NCBI GenBank assembly: GCA_026873275.1
Contig: JANTUC010000002.1
Span: 1,798,001 to 1,862,000 of the forward strand
Reading direction: 5' to 3'
Origin: Pseudopithomyces maydicus
Taxonomy: Eukaryota; Ascomycota; Dothideomycetes; Pleosporales; Didymosphaeriaceae
Length of the DNA stretch: 64,000 bases
Shown piece by piece: positions 44,738 to 56,484 of this stretch. Under the pieces are notes generated by a model that did no database searches, had not been told where the DNA came from, and was given only the letters and a program-made list of their open reading frames with translations. Made by a program: the position numbers and the translations under genes. How positions within the stretch are numbered: position 1 is the first letter of the stretch; each line of letters starts with the position of its first letter.

Positions 44738-45334
44738 CTAGTGTGAATTGAGCAGCGATACCAGACTCAATGTCACCCATTGCCAAAGATGGAGACCTTG
44801 TGAAGTTCCCTGCGCTTCAACGTTGCTAACGGATTGGTGATTGCTAGTCTGTCCAATAGCTAGCACATCGTCCGCCTTTCTAGCTTGCTTGTTTTCTGAG
44901 AACATTCGTGTCGAGATCGGTGGTTCCCAGGTCCCCTCAGACTTTAGAGACTGAATCTGCAGTCGCGTGTGCCCACGTTGTTCTTCTGTGTCACGGCTTT
45001 GGCGAACACGGAAATGATTATTTGTGCGTTGTTGGGATCGATCAATGAGATCCGCAGTGAGATCTGTCGCGGTGGGCAGGCCTACTAACGGCCGATGCAT
45101 GTGGCGGTTGTCTGCCACCGTCCTACGATAGTACTCGCTGATGGATTCATAGACCCCATGGTTTTTTGGTTCCTTGGAATTTACGTAGGAATGTAGATTG
45201 GTCTGTTTTTTGAGCCAAGGGGCGGTGATGGAAAGGGGCAGCGGACAAGGCCGAGGTTCATGCAGTCCAACTTGGGCAACAGCATACAATTGTGATTTCT
45301 GAGAAACGGGCTGGATAGCCATATTCTTTTCCAA
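44738..45334 (-). CDS. Hypothetical protein, orphan ORF 3 of 3
   Basis: A 198-residue ORF without a recognised domain. It is hydrophilic, rich in Ser, Gln, Arg and His (RRTVADNRHMHRP, RSQQRTNNHFRVRQSRD), with a short hydrophobic C-terminal end (LWQWVTLSLVSLL) that might be a weak tail anchor. It lacks the basic tail shared by the two ORFs on its left. Support is ORF length only. Confidence 0.4.
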   Translation of the reverse strand: MEKNMAIQPVSQKSQLYAVAQVGLHEPRPCPLPLSITAPWLKKQTNLHSYVNSKEPKNHGVYESISEYYRRTVADNRHMHRPLVGLPTATDLTADLIDRSQQRTNNHFRVRQSRDTEEQRGHTRLQIQSLKSEGTWEPPISTRMFSENKQARKADDVLAIGQTSNHQSVSNVEAQGTSQGLHLWQWVTLSLVSLLNSH

Positions 45335-45474
45335 ATTCGTTAAATTGGGTCCCGTCTAGGGCCAGATGCCAGAACTGTTTTTTAGAGCACTATAAAGTAG
45401 TGCCCTAAGTCCGTGATATGCCGATCATTGTTAGGAAACCATGGAGTGCCGATGCCAAGCTCAGCTCGGTGTCT

Positions 45475-45933
45475 TCACAAAGCAGCCTTCAGGGTTGAAA
45501 GATGCTCATTGCTACTTCTCTCGGGTTGGTGGGGCGCAGACGGGGTACATGTGCGTTCCCCCTTCTTCTTTGGGCGTTTGGATCCGACCGGGAAGCGTTT
45601 TTTGGTACCGCAGAGAGTGCATGCAAGAACAAGAACATCAGCCCACGGTTTTTTGCCTTGTTTGCTCTCGTTCTTAAGGGTCTGGGTTGCTGTTCGGCTG
45701 GGTATGAGCACGGCGTAGCAGGTCTTGCAGACAGAGCGCTTGAGTTCGGGAGAGAGGCGGACTTGCCCCTTCCTCGAGACGGCGTGGAGGTCTGATGCCA
45801 GCTGCAGGGCAAGTCCAGAGCGCTCGCCGGCACGCAGCGTCAGGTATGTGGCTGCTTGGTACAGGAACGTGGTGCGGGCATGCAGGTGCTTGTTTGGCAC
45901 GCCCTTGGGCTTGGTCTGCTTGTCTTTGGCCAT
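45475..45933 (-). CDS. RPR2: RNase P protein subunit Rpr2/Rpp21
   Basis: Zinc-binding subunit of nuclear RNase P, which trims the 5' leader from precursor tRNAs. The start is the Met of MAKDKQTKPKGVPNKH at 45933, not the longer ORF start at 46008, because the family begins with this basic segment; length is then 152 residues. The helical part HARTTFLYQAATYLTL is typical, followed by four zinc ligands: VCKTCY and, after a spacer, ACTLCG. The C-terminus is basic (KKRFPVGSKRPKKK). No intron is needed. It is divergent to SUB2, with 389 bp between starts. Confidence 0.9.
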   Translation of the reverse strand: MAKDKQTKPKGVPNKHLHARTTFLYQAATYLTLRAGERSGLALQLASDLHAVSRKGQVRLSPELKRSVCKTCYAVLIPSRTATQTLKNESKQGKKPWADVLVLACTLCGTKKRFPVGSKRPKKKGERTCTPSAPHQPERSSNEHLSTLKAAL

Positions 45934-46322
45934 GTCGCACGCGCGCTGGGGAGACTCTGTTTGCGGTGGCAGAAGAAGGCAAGTGGGCGCACGGGTGCAC
46001 GGGTGCATACAACGCGGATGCGGCTAGCGCGTCTTGGCACAGCTTTTCGCATCGACGTCGCGCTTGCGCCCTCTTACTTCTGCCCTCCGCCGCCGCCGCT
46101 CCACACTCTTCTCACCCCGCTCCGAGTCTTTACTGTCTCGACATCCCCGCACACCACCTTAGCTTGCTCCAAGCACTCCCCCTTTCGCCCCCCGCCTGAC
46201 CGTCGCGTGCCTCGAGTGACAGCCTTGCGACCAAACCTGACCACCTGCGCAGGCACCCAGTTACCTCGCTCGACTATTTACTCGATCGCCTCTTCGCACG
46301 CACACCCTATCCTAATCTCACC
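45934..46322. promoter_or_regulatory. Divergent promoter RPR2/SUB2
   Basis: A 389-bp gap between start codons. The SUB2-proximal part is pyrimidine-rich (CTCCGCCGCCGCTCC..., CCCCCTTTCGCCCCCC). Role inferred from layout. Confidence 0.5.
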
Positions 46323-48164
46323 ATGTCCCACGAGGAGGATCTCATCGACTACTCCGATGAGGAGATCCAGCCCACCGAGGCGCCCACCAACGGCGCTGCG
46401 GGTGCAGCGAAGGGCGGTCTCGCTGCCGACGACGCAGGCGCAGACAAGAAGGGCAGCTACGTGGGCATCCACTCGACCGGTTTCCGCGACTTTCTGCTCA
46501 AGGACGAGCTTATTCGAGCGATCACGGACTGTGGCTTCGAACATCCTTCCGAGGGTTAGTCTATTTATCTCCCCTCAGCCTTCCACCCACCTGAAGCGTC
46601 CGTCCATCATCTCCACATCGAAGCGAACCTGTCTTGAACAGTATATCGAACCTCGGGCGCAAGCTGTTTGGCGAGGGCTTAGCCCACACTTGTCTTTGAA
46701 CCGACCTGGAACGATGGCGGTGAAGCTACATAGCGACTGCGCTGGCTTCTTCAGCTACAAGCGTTGTCCCCGTCCCAATTGCACGCATGGGAAAGAGCAA
46801 GAGATTGCACAGGCTGGATATGCACTTGAAAAAGGGACACGCTGTTCCGCTGGAGCAAGCCATGAGAATGTTCTGGCTGCCGCTCGGGCAGTTTACGCTA
46901 GATTGATGGAGAGACGGACGCTTCTTTGCCGCTTCGTTTCGTCAGTATTAAGAGTAACTTCTAACATTTTTTTCATACAGTCCAGCAGACCACCATTCCC
47001 CAGGCCATTCTAGGCAACGATGTCCTATGCCAAGCCAAATCCGGTCTCGGAAAGACCGCTGTCTTCGTCCTAGCCACGCTCCAACAGTTGGACGAGAAGC
47101 CCGAAGCCGGCGTTGCGACTGTTCTGGTCATGTGCCATACTCGTGAGTTGGCATACCAAATCAAGAATGAGTACAACCGTTTCGCCAAGTTTTTACCTGA
47201 TATCAAGGTTGGTGTGTTCTACGGCGGAACTCCGATCCAGGAAGACATCCGAATCCTCAAGGACAAGGAGACTCACCCGCACATCATCGTCGGTACCCCT
47301 GGCCGTATCAATGCCCTCGTCCGAGACAAGGTGCTTCGCCTCTCCAACCTGAAACACTTCGTTCTCGACGAGTGTGACAAGATGTTGGATCAGAACGGTC
47401 AGTACGCGCCAACATTTATTAACAGCACCACCTAACACAATTCATAGACATGCGTAATGACGTACAGACCATCTTCCGTGCAACCCCAGCTCACAAGCAG
47501 GTCATGATGTTCTCGGCCACCCTGTCAGAGGATATCAAACTCACCTGCAAGAAGTTCATGCAGAGCCCTCTGGAGATCTACATCGACAATGAGAAGAAGC
47601 TCACCCTGCACGGTCTCCAACAGTACTACATGAAGCTGGAGGAGCGTGAGAAGAACCGAAAGCTCAACGACCTCCTTGACACGCTTGAGTTCAACCAGGT
47701 CATCATCTTTGTGCGATCGACTCAGCGTTGCACCGAGCTCGACAAGCTCCTCCGCGAGTGTAACTTCCCCAGCACTGCGGTCCACTCTGGTATCGGCCAA
47801 GATGAGCGTATCAAGCGATACAAGGAGTTCAAGGATTTCCAGACTCGTATCTGCGTCTCTACTGATATCTTCGGTCGTGGTATCGACGTTGAGCGTATCA
47901 ATGTTGCTATCAACTACGACATGCCTGACAAGGCCGACTCGTATCTTCACCGTGTCGGTCGTGCGGGTCGTTTCGGTACCAAGGGTCTCAGCATCTCGTT
48001 CGTCAGCAACCCTGACGATGAGGCTGTTCTCAAGGACATCGAGAAGCGCTTCGAAGTCGAACTTCCGTAAGAGATCCTTCACTATTTTCAAAGTCATTGA
48101 CTAACATAAACCCAGTGAGTTCCCCGCGGAAGGTGTAGATGCCTCCACGTACATGGACAACTGA
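46323..48164 (+). CDS. SUB2: ATP-dependent RNA helicase Sub2 (UAP56, TREX complex)
   Basis: DECD-box RNA helicase that acts in spliceosome assembly and mRNA export. Four exons, 46323-46554, 46981-47397, 47448-48066 and 48116-48164, encode 438 residues, the family length. Motifs in order: acidic N-terminus MSHEEDLIDYSDEEI, Q-motif region (STGFRDFLLK), Walker A AKSGLGKT, TRELAYQI, TPGRI, DECD (diagnostic for Sub2 over other DEAD-box proteins), SAT in MMFSATL, IIFVRST, and HRVGRAGRFG. The first intron is 426 bp, far longer than any other in the window, with a CTAAC branch just before the TTTCATACAG acceptor; the other two are about 50 bp. It is divergent to RPR2. Confidence 0.97.
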
Positions 48165-49296
48165 GAGATTGTCCGACCTGGGCCCTTGTGGAGGCGACCG
48201 ATTCCACCAGGGTATGTGTTTTGCTAAATTGGGGTTCATTGCTTGCAAGTCTGACTCAAAGTTCTTTTGAAAAGCAAGCTCGGCGTCGGCGGGTCTAGGC
48301 TTCATGTATTGTAATCGAAAAAGGAATGGCGATATGATTGCTTGTCAACTTTTCCTTTTTTTTCGGTCTTGTACTGACTCTAGTAAAGTGTGCAGCACTT
48401 TCCCGAATCACCTTTGAACGGTTTCTGGCATATTTTTCAAGTGGGTTATATTCGCGTCTCGTACATCAACACACGGTTGCACGCGTACTAATTTGTTTCG
48501 ATGCAACTTTGCTTCACCATCCTGGACACCCCGATGAATATTGCAATCCTTCGATATTGAGACCCGTGTGCATACCATGCACCTCTACTATTTGTCCGCG
48601 CTCGAGCGCGTATTACCGGGTAGCTCTGACCCGATTCGTTGCAACTCACATTGACACACAAAGACTTGGAAACTTGAATGAGATATATGGTCACTTTCCA
48701 CCCATGTTTTGCCACATCCAATGGCGCGATGCATGTAAGCGGCTAGAGAGTGCGTCTAACTTATCGGGCAGCAGGGTTACTTATCAAACGTGATGTTGGG
48801 GTCTGGGCACAGAGGTACGACTGGCAACGTGCTGGCCGCGGGGGCAATGCATCTAGGAAGATCCAAATCTCGCTTGTGCACAACGTGGATATGGGCGTTG
48901 GTGGTACACAAGTAGTGGTGCGGGTGGCCGCTGGGCCTGGGAAAGCGAATACCCGACGGGGTCAAATCTCATGGATCCACTAGACAAGCAGAGGTCTGGA
49001 GGAGGAAGCCAGCTAGATGACCTCGAGACTGAGTGCTTAGGCGGACGGCGTAAGGGTATAACACTGGGCGATATTGCTGAGTGCCTTTATCCGGTGAAGG
49101 GAAATGAGCATCGGAATAGCCCGGCAGTGCATATTGGAAAGTTGATACACGAGAGGGAAAGGAGATGGATGACGAGCATGTCATTCTGAGTTTTGTTCGT
49201 GGTGAGTAGCGACTATAAAGATCGACAATTCGTCCCAACCGGGAAGTGGGCATGGCACATGGGGTTTAGGGAAGCTCGTCATGTGCACGGAGCAAT

Positions 49297-49320
49297 GCCC
49301 AGGTGCCCAGGTGCCCAGGG
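49297..49320. repeat. Short tandem repeat of GCCCAGGT
   Basis: Three near-perfect 8-bp units in intergenic DNA. Confidence 0.75.
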
Positions 49321-51601
49321 GCAAGTGCCGAACGATACAACGGCCCGTCTTCAGCCCCGAAAGCACCACAGTAGGAACGGGAAAAGTGCAGCAAGGATCG
49401 TAGCAAGGAAGTCGCTCGCTTACAAGTCGCCAAAAACAAGATAACAGTAGTCCGTCCATTTTTTCATTCGCTGGATTTCCCAGTTTCTCTCCACGGACAC
49501 ATGATGATCGTCAGGAACCATGCAGACCATAAGAACCCCTTTTGCGTGCATCCCATTACTGTAGGTACAGTAGGGCCAATCGTCAGCACCAAGTATGTTG
49601 CAAAGGAGTTTGGCAATGAGGAACTGGACGATGAATGATGTCAATTCTTCTGGGCGCAGCATAACGTCATCGACGGCACCAGCGTGGATCAGTCAAACTG
49701 GTGTTTTAACGCTTTCTAGAAGCCGTGGTGACAGGCCCATGCACACAAGTCTAGGGGATGTTTTTATTCACGGCATGAGCCCGCACCGGCGCACAATACT
49801 GGTGCGAATGTTGGGCGGGCAGTTAGTCCGGCAACATATCAAGTAAGGCACGGCACAGTGAAGGAAACACTCTTGTGGTCATCGCAAGGGTGACACGGCA
49901 AGCATGGGGTTTGTAGTTACCCTGACCTATCTAGCTAGCGAGAGCAGAATCTGACATCCTTATATAGCCTCATATTGACCAGGTCCGGGGATTCACATTC
50001 TGACTGTCCGCTTGGGGCGCAAGTGTTCAATACATGAAGGCGGAGGCATGGCAAATTTGAATGCGATCTGGATACTCCTGGCCCAAGCTTTGAAAGTCGC
50101 ATTCGCATCGTCGATCTGGCGATGCCGCTTCGGTAAATGTTCCTAGTCGCTCGCTGGTTCGTTTAAAATAGAACTACAGCACCACCCATGGACATGATGA
50201 GGAGGTTTGTTCCCTGAGGACCATGTAGGTAAGCTGTGGTGCGTGATAAGGGGGCAGTAAAGCAGTGAGATTGCATTACCGCGTCGAATGTGGCGCACAA
50301 CAACCGTCGCAAAGATCGGAATGGGACAGTTCCGAAGCGGCTGTCAAATGTCAGAGCAACAAGGCTAAGCAAAGTTTCCAATCGGAAGGCGGTGGATCCC
50401 CATAAGCGAAGCCGAGCGAGTAGGGCATTGCCATGATTATCTAGATGGCTCGCTGACTCAAGGCCTATGCCCGCGTCGTCCAAGGTGTACTTGGGTGCTC
50501 GAAGGCGAGAGCGGGCTGGAGGGGAGGATGTTTACGGCGCGGTGGGTTTACGCATGGAAAGGGTGGGGCGATTGGTGAAACGTCACGATGGCGATTCTCA
50601 CAAAGCGGTGGCGATGTCGGTTGGCGAGAGGCGAATGCATATGCTGAAACATGTTTGTGCACAAGACACAGTAGTGTGCGTGTGCATCCAGTCTTCGCTG
50701 GCGGTGAGGGAAGACGGGCTGGCGTGCTTCCCTGGCCGGACAGCAGGCGCAGAGTGGAGGCAGAGGAGGAGTTTGAAGGCGGCGTGCGGTGGTTAAATTG
50801 CGCGACGCAGAGGCTGGTGGTGTCTCTAGGCGCTGGGCAGGTTGATGAGGTTGATAGTGGCTATAGCGGTCATGGTGGTCTAGTGGTCTAGTGGCCTGGC
50901 GGTGTTACCTAGCGGTACCCCAGCAGAGCCTTCTGCTGGGTCGGGACGACGTTGGGACTCTGCAGCAGCGTCCGGCTCCGAGGCCGATGCATGGATGCAA
51001 AAGGGGTTCGGGATGGCGAGCCGGTCAAGTGTACTCAGAAGAGGTTGGGTTGGGTTGGGCAGGTCAAGGTACGGGAAGCGGTGGATTTCCAAGCAGCTCT
51101 GGATTGGGAGTCGAGTTGATGGCAGAATCAGTTCGCATGGCGGTGCGGAGCGGTTCAGGGAGCGGACATTGCGAGTGCACGGAGCAGCAGCGATGATGCA
51201 GTGGTGCTGGGCTGCGCGCGCGCACCAGGACGTGGGGCCTGGCGGGCCCACGGGCGAGAAGCGGACGTGGACGTGGACGCGGCCAGGCTTCGGTGATGGT
51301 CAGGACGGCAGGGCGCGAGGGCAGCGGCGGTGGTGTGGGCGGTGGTGTGGGCGGCGACGGCTGCAGCGGCGGTGCGCAGGTGGTGCGGGCTGGCGGTGGG
51401 CGGTGGGTGGTGGGTGGTGGGCGGGATGCACACTGCACAGGCTGCCCAGGTGGGCTGCTGCGCACCTGGGCACAGTGGGCAGGCTGCAGCGCTGAGGGCT
51501 GGCCGTGGAGCGATAGCGCCCGATCGGATCAGGACGAGGTGCATGTCTGGCGGCGGAGGATCCATGGATCTCCACGGGCCACGCAACATTTTCTCGGCGG
51601 A

Positions 51602-51660
51602 CTGCCCTGCCCTGCCCTGCCCTGTCCTGCCCTGCCCTGTCCTGCCCTGCCCTAGCCCTG
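51602..51660. repeat. CCTGC pentanucleotide array
   Basis: About twelve units, some changed to TCCTG or CTAGC. It is the reverse complement of the GGGCA unit seen at 27851-27876. Confidence 0.92.
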
Positions 51661-51747
51661 CCCACGGCGGCGACCCGTGAGGGCGGGTTGCGCAGCGCGC
51701 GCGTCTCGTCCCGTCTTCGTCGTCCTGCCCGCGCGACGCTGCATGGC

Positions 51748-51792
51748 GTCGTCGCCGTCGCCGTCGCCGTCGACGAGCGAGCGAGCGAGCGG
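51748..51792. repeat. Adjacent GTCGCC and GAGC microsatellites
   Basis: Four GTCGCC-type units are followed directly by four or five GAGC units. Confidence 0.85.
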
Positions 51793-51811
51793 CACCCGCA
51801 CCCGCCGCACT

Positions 51812-51876
51812 CGCACTCGCACTGGCACTGGCACTGGCACTGGCACTGGCACTGGCACCGGCACTGGCGCTGGCGC
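51812..51876. repeat. CTGGCA hexanucleotide array
   Basis: Nine to ten units of ACTGGC, degenerating to GCTGGC and ACTCGC at the ends. Encodes only low-complexity peptides in any frame. Confidence 0.92.
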
Positions 51877-52621
51877 GTTGGATAGATAGGTACTGTAGAA
51901 CGTGCACAACCACGACCATGACGCAGCGCCGTTGGACGGCGGGCCGCGCGCTCCCCAATGAGATATATCTATTCCTGCGACGATAAAGGCAGACAGGGCA
52001 CGGCTAGCGTGTGCGCGCATCAAGCAAGCTTTAACATGCCGTAGCAAAGCTCGCGCTGCATGCTCCTCTCCGCCGCCCTCCGCCTGCAGTGCAGTGGTGT
52101 CCTCGTCTGCGCTCCTCCACCTCCTCCACCGAAGCCTGACCCTCCTTTGCTCGTCCTCCCAACCCTCCTGCCCGAATCCTCCTCACCCTCTTCACCCTCT
52201 CCACCCTGCCCGCCCGCCCGCCTCGCCCTCCTCCTTGTCCCGACCCATCCCTCCTTTGCCTGCCGCCCAGCCAGACGCACACCCTCCCCGTCGCTCGCTA
52301 CCGCCCCATTGTTGTCCGAGTGTGTCGCCCGCGCCTGCTCCCTCGCCATCCAGCCCTGCCCTGCTCCTCCGCCTGTCGCGCCTCGCACCTGCTCGTCCGA
52401 CACGCCGAACAACGCTGTCTCGACCCAGACTCCCACCTGCGTCCCTCTTTATTGCACGCACATGACGCCCCGCTGAGCATCCGAAAGACACCCGACGCTC
52501 GCTATCTTAATCCGTAATACACCTCGTCAAAGACTCGTCCTCACCGAACCCGCTGCATCCGCAGCCACGCCAACTTTTTGGCACCCCGCCTGCCCAAGCG
52601 ACACTGCACCGCCAACCCCAA

Positions 52622-55136
52622 ATGGCTCCCGCCGTTCCCCGCCTGCGCATTCTCTCAGGTGCGTACCCTCCAACCGACCCTCATCATCGCTGACACCCTG
52701 TAGTCGGCGGCAATGCCGTCTCCGCCTTTCTCTCCTGGCGTCTGCAGGCAACGAATGCGTGCGATGTCACTCTCGTCTGGAAGTCCGGCTTCGAGAGCGT
52801 CGCCCAGTACGGCATATCCTTCAAGTAGGCCGCCACGCCCCGTCACCCACCTTGCATGCACGCTGACCTCGCCAGATCCGCCCTGTACGGCAACGAGCGC
52901 TTCAAGCCATACTCAGGTACACTCTCCTCCTGCCCTACACAACTCGCACCGCCCTAACCCGCTGCAGTCGTGCGAACACCCGAAGATGCTGCCCATTCTT
53001 CCAAGCAACCATTCGACTATGTCCTCCTCTGCGTAAAAGCACTCCCTGACGTATACGATATCGCAAACATCATCGAGTCGGTCGTGTCGCCTCAACATAC
53101 ATGTATCCTTATGAACACCACGCACAGTCTCGGCGTCGAGTCATACTTGGAGCAGCGCTTCCCGACCAACGTAGTCTTGTCTCTCGTGTCGGGCGCAGAA
53201 TTGTCCCAGATCGGAGCCAGCGAGTTTGAACACAAGGGCGCAACGTCAATCTGGGTCGGTCCCGCCAACAGGAACCCGTCCATCCCACCACAAATCCAGT
53301 CCGATATGGCCGAAGCCTTGGCCATGACGCTGAGTTCCGGCCAAGTCGATTGTAAGGTATCATCCAACATCCGCCAGCAGCAGTTCGAGCGCATGATCGG
53401 GTATGTGACACCCACTCCGCCCGACAATTTGACGCTTTACTGACAGCAATGCACAGTGCCATCGCATTCCACCCTGCTAGCGTCCTTTTCGAGACTCCCA
53501 ACCACGCCGAGCTACTCGAGAAGGTTGGTGTGCGACCGCTTGTCACCGGCATCATCGACGAACTACTTGCACTTGCCAAAGCCCAGGGCTGTGTATTTCC
53601 CGCCGGCTATCGTGAAAGCACATTGCAACAGATGACACAGGCAGGGAACACGAACAGCACCATGTACATGGATTTTGAGGCCAAACGTCCAATGGAGATC
53701 GAGACCTACCTAGGCTCGCCGTTGAAACTTGCGCAAGAGGCCCATGTTCCCGTTCCCCGCATCGAGACTTTGTACGCAACTCTCCATCACATCAATATAG
53801 TCAATCGTACGAAGCCTGTTGCTGCCGCACCTTCACCTACCAATGGCGATCAAAGAATGCCTCCACCCAGGCTTTCTTCTGCACCTTTACCTCGAGGACC
53901 GCCAGGGCCAATGATGAATGGCAACGGCCCCATGAAAGGTGGCCAACGTCCGGGAAGCCGAGCTCCTTCCATGACTGGCGCCCCGCCCATGATGCGCAGA
54001 GGGCCTCCATCTGGACCAGTGAATGGCTACCCCCTAGACAGATGAACGGAATGCCCAATGGCCAACGACGACCCTCGTTCGAAGGTAACGACTTGGAAGA
54101 GTTCAGTCACTTGATGCTTTATGACAACATTGTCGATGACGGTGCTTCTGGAAACGGCTACGAAAATGGGCCGGGCGGGCCTCCCTCGAATGACATAGCT
54201 CTGCGTGAAAGAGAACTTATGCTACGACAAAAAGAACTTCAATTGAGAGAGCAAGAACTGAACATGCGCCGTGGGCCACGCCGCGGGCCACCACCGCCTC
54301 CATCGCACATGGGTGGTTTCGACGAGGACGACGACGAAGACGACTATTTTGATCCCATGGCCTCTCGTGGGCCAGGTCCGATGATCGACCCAGATAACTT
54401 TGACATGATGAGCGTCACCTCGAAGCGAAACCGAAAGATTCCTAGCGCGAGTCAGATTCGGAAGAATCCCGAGATGGCTGGAATGGGCGGACCCAACGGT
54501 GGAGGTCGATCTCGCAATCCCTTTGCTCGTCCTGGTTTGAATAAGAATCGGACCAGTGCACGGATGATGGCTGAGATTCCTGGCCTACACGATTCGATCA
54601 TGAACAATCCATTGATGGGTTATTCGTCAAATCGTTACGGTGATGTTGATCGGGGTGCGATGGGAGCTCAGTCGCGAACCAACTCTCTAACAGCAGCCCG
54701 GCTCGATGAGCTCCAACAAGGCGGCAGCTATGGCGCCTACCCTCCGATGAGCCGTCGAACGAGCCAATCCCCTGGCAACCCACTCAGCCCCGGTCCAAGA
54801 CCGATGGGACGCCCATCCCCACCGAACGGCTATGCCCCAAATGGGATCCCGTCTAACGGAATGCCGCCCAACGGCCGTCCGTCACCACCAGGTATGAGAC
54901 AACCAGTACCCCGACACCCTCCTGGCCACGGCAACGCAGTAGCACCACATCAAGTGGAGCAATATGCTGGGGTGAGCCAAAACCTTTACCCGCCTAAGTC
55001 CCGTCCGCAAGTTCGCAGTCTGACAGGTTCTGCAAGCGCTAGCGCTGGGAGCGGTAGCACGCAACTAGATTCTGAAACCTCTGCCCACAGCAGTCAGAGT
55101 AGCCTGGGACCCCGCCCTCCTCTCGGCGTACGATAA
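52622..55136 (+). CDS. mug72: Ketopantoate reductase-family protein (Mug72-like), with an apparent frameshift
   Basis: ApbA/PanE-type NAD(P)-binding protein; S. pombe Mug72 is the likely relative, and true ketopantoate reductase activity is not certain. Exons 52622-52658, 52704-52824, 52876-52916, 52968-53400 and 53457 onward join across GT..AG introns of 45-56 bp. The N-terminal Rossmann start is VGGNAVSAFLSWRL; YVLLCVKA and the TGIIDELLALAKAQGC C-terminal-domain helix follow. Beyond about residue 330 a long Pro/Gly/Met-rich disordered extension contains a coiled-coil-like segment (LRERELMLRQKELQLREQEL). The frame changes at the C5 run 54030-54034: the first frame stops at 54045, and the second, open from about 54042 to 55136, continues the same low-complexity style. 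A one-base loss explains this. Exon model secure; integrity doubtful. Confidence 0.85.
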
Positions 55137-56484
55137 TAGAAATTTGTTTCATTTCGCATTTGAGGCATTCGACTTGGAGTATGTTTGGAGTTTGCATCAC
55201 CGCTGTTTTCGTTCCGGCGACACATGGACGAAGTCATCTATTGGTTTGAAAGCTGGCGGTGTAGCCATCGACATATCGTTCTCGGGATCCTAACACGCTG
55301 TTGACGGCTATCATCTTTCCATCGACAGCCTTTTTGACCTGTTTCCTTTTTCCCAACGAACATGCGGGTTTCTCTGGGATCACGATGGCCCGTTCGTCGT
55401 GGTCAAGAGTGTATGAACTGCCACAAGCCGTGTGAGCATGGCCGAATGGAGATATCTTAATGATGAACATTAGAGTTGGATTCCTGGGGGATATGCTTGC
55501 ACGTACACAGACCGGCCTCAGCGCAGAGTCGTTCCTTTCCTTTTCCTTTTGTTCAGCTTTCTGTGTTTTTACCAGGTACATATTGTAGACGCTTCTATCG
55601 GCGACGTTTTACTTTGCTTTTCCTCCCTGAAAAGCAGATTGACTGGAGCGCCCGCTAATCAATCCTGCATGGGCTGATTCCAGTGGTGGTACTACTCGGG
55701 GTTTTGGGTTAGGCGAACTCTTTTTCGATACATGCACATTGTTTCTCTCACACATGGGAAGAGGAATGATGAAATTGGGATATTGATGGTGAATGTACTA
55801 TTCTGGAAACAAAGAGCGCGGTGAGATTTGTTGCGGGATGACTGAACGGTGTGGTGGCATTCAGAGTATACATAGTAGCAGTGGTGACATAAAAAGAACA
55901 CGTTCTCTTCTCGCTCAATAATCAGGGTTCAGAGCAAATCGTGATTGGGTGACAATGCATCGTTGTTTGCGACACGATCGTCGCGGTGTTTACTGTCACT
56001 GCTTTGACTTCCAGGGTTTTGATTCAGTACAGTCACGAAGTCGGCCGGAACACGTAGAAGTGATACTGTTACGAATGAGCGTATCGCTACGAAATTTATA
56101 ATATATAGAATTAGATGGTCTTGTTCATAGGTGAGCAATGCACCCAATACATGATGTTCACCCCACGTTAGCTGGTGTGTTGCCCTGGGGCTTACTTTTG
56201 ACACCGAGACACACACACTTGGATATATATTTTAAAGTGCACTAACTGATTGAAAAGGATGTCGCGAGGTTGTGACTGCGTTGTCGGTACAATGTAACCC
56301 CACTATGCATTTGTGGCACATGACGATCTCGGGCTTATCGCATCACACACTCCTACTGTGTTTCCCCGCTTCGCCTCTTCCACCTAAGCCCCCATTTTTG
56401 TCAGTGTATTCGTGTTCTGCGCGCAACTGTACCTTTTTACTTATAGTTAACTATCCAGTGCCCGTGGTCTCCTTTGTATTGGAG
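55137..56484. other. Intergenic, no supported gene
   Basis: About 1.35 kb between two plus-strand genes, AT-rich in the right half. Small ORFs at 55.2-56.2 kb have no recognisable features. It contains the MFS promoter. An in-frame upstream Met at 56272 exists but adds a non-conserved leader. Confidence 0.55.

Larger units (their letters stand above)
48165..52621. other. 4.4-kb region without a recognisable gene
   Basis: Composition rises from neutral to very GC-rich after about 50.5 kb. ORFs at 50.5-52.5 kb are low-complexity and open on both strands, so I treat them as artefacts. The stretch contains several microsatellites, listed separately. The last 600 bp (pyrimidine-rich) is presumably promoter and leader of the Mug72-like gene. 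A non-coding RNA or a poorly conserved gene cannot be excluded. Confidence 0.5.

Noticed and set aside
45856..47013. 385-residue plus-strand ORF overlapping RPR2, SUB2 exon 1 and intron 1
   Set aside because: It reads in the wrong frame through SUB2 coding sequence and its intron; the Sub2 exon model is unambiguous.
51602..51660. CCTGC array as telomere-like or CRISPR-like repeat
   Set aside because: Unit is not a telomere repeat, there are no spacers, and it is internal to the contig; a simple microsatellite.
51155..51958. 267-residue Ala/Arg-rich minus-strand ORF
   Set aside because: Open only because of GC-rich microsatellites; the peptide is pure low complexity.
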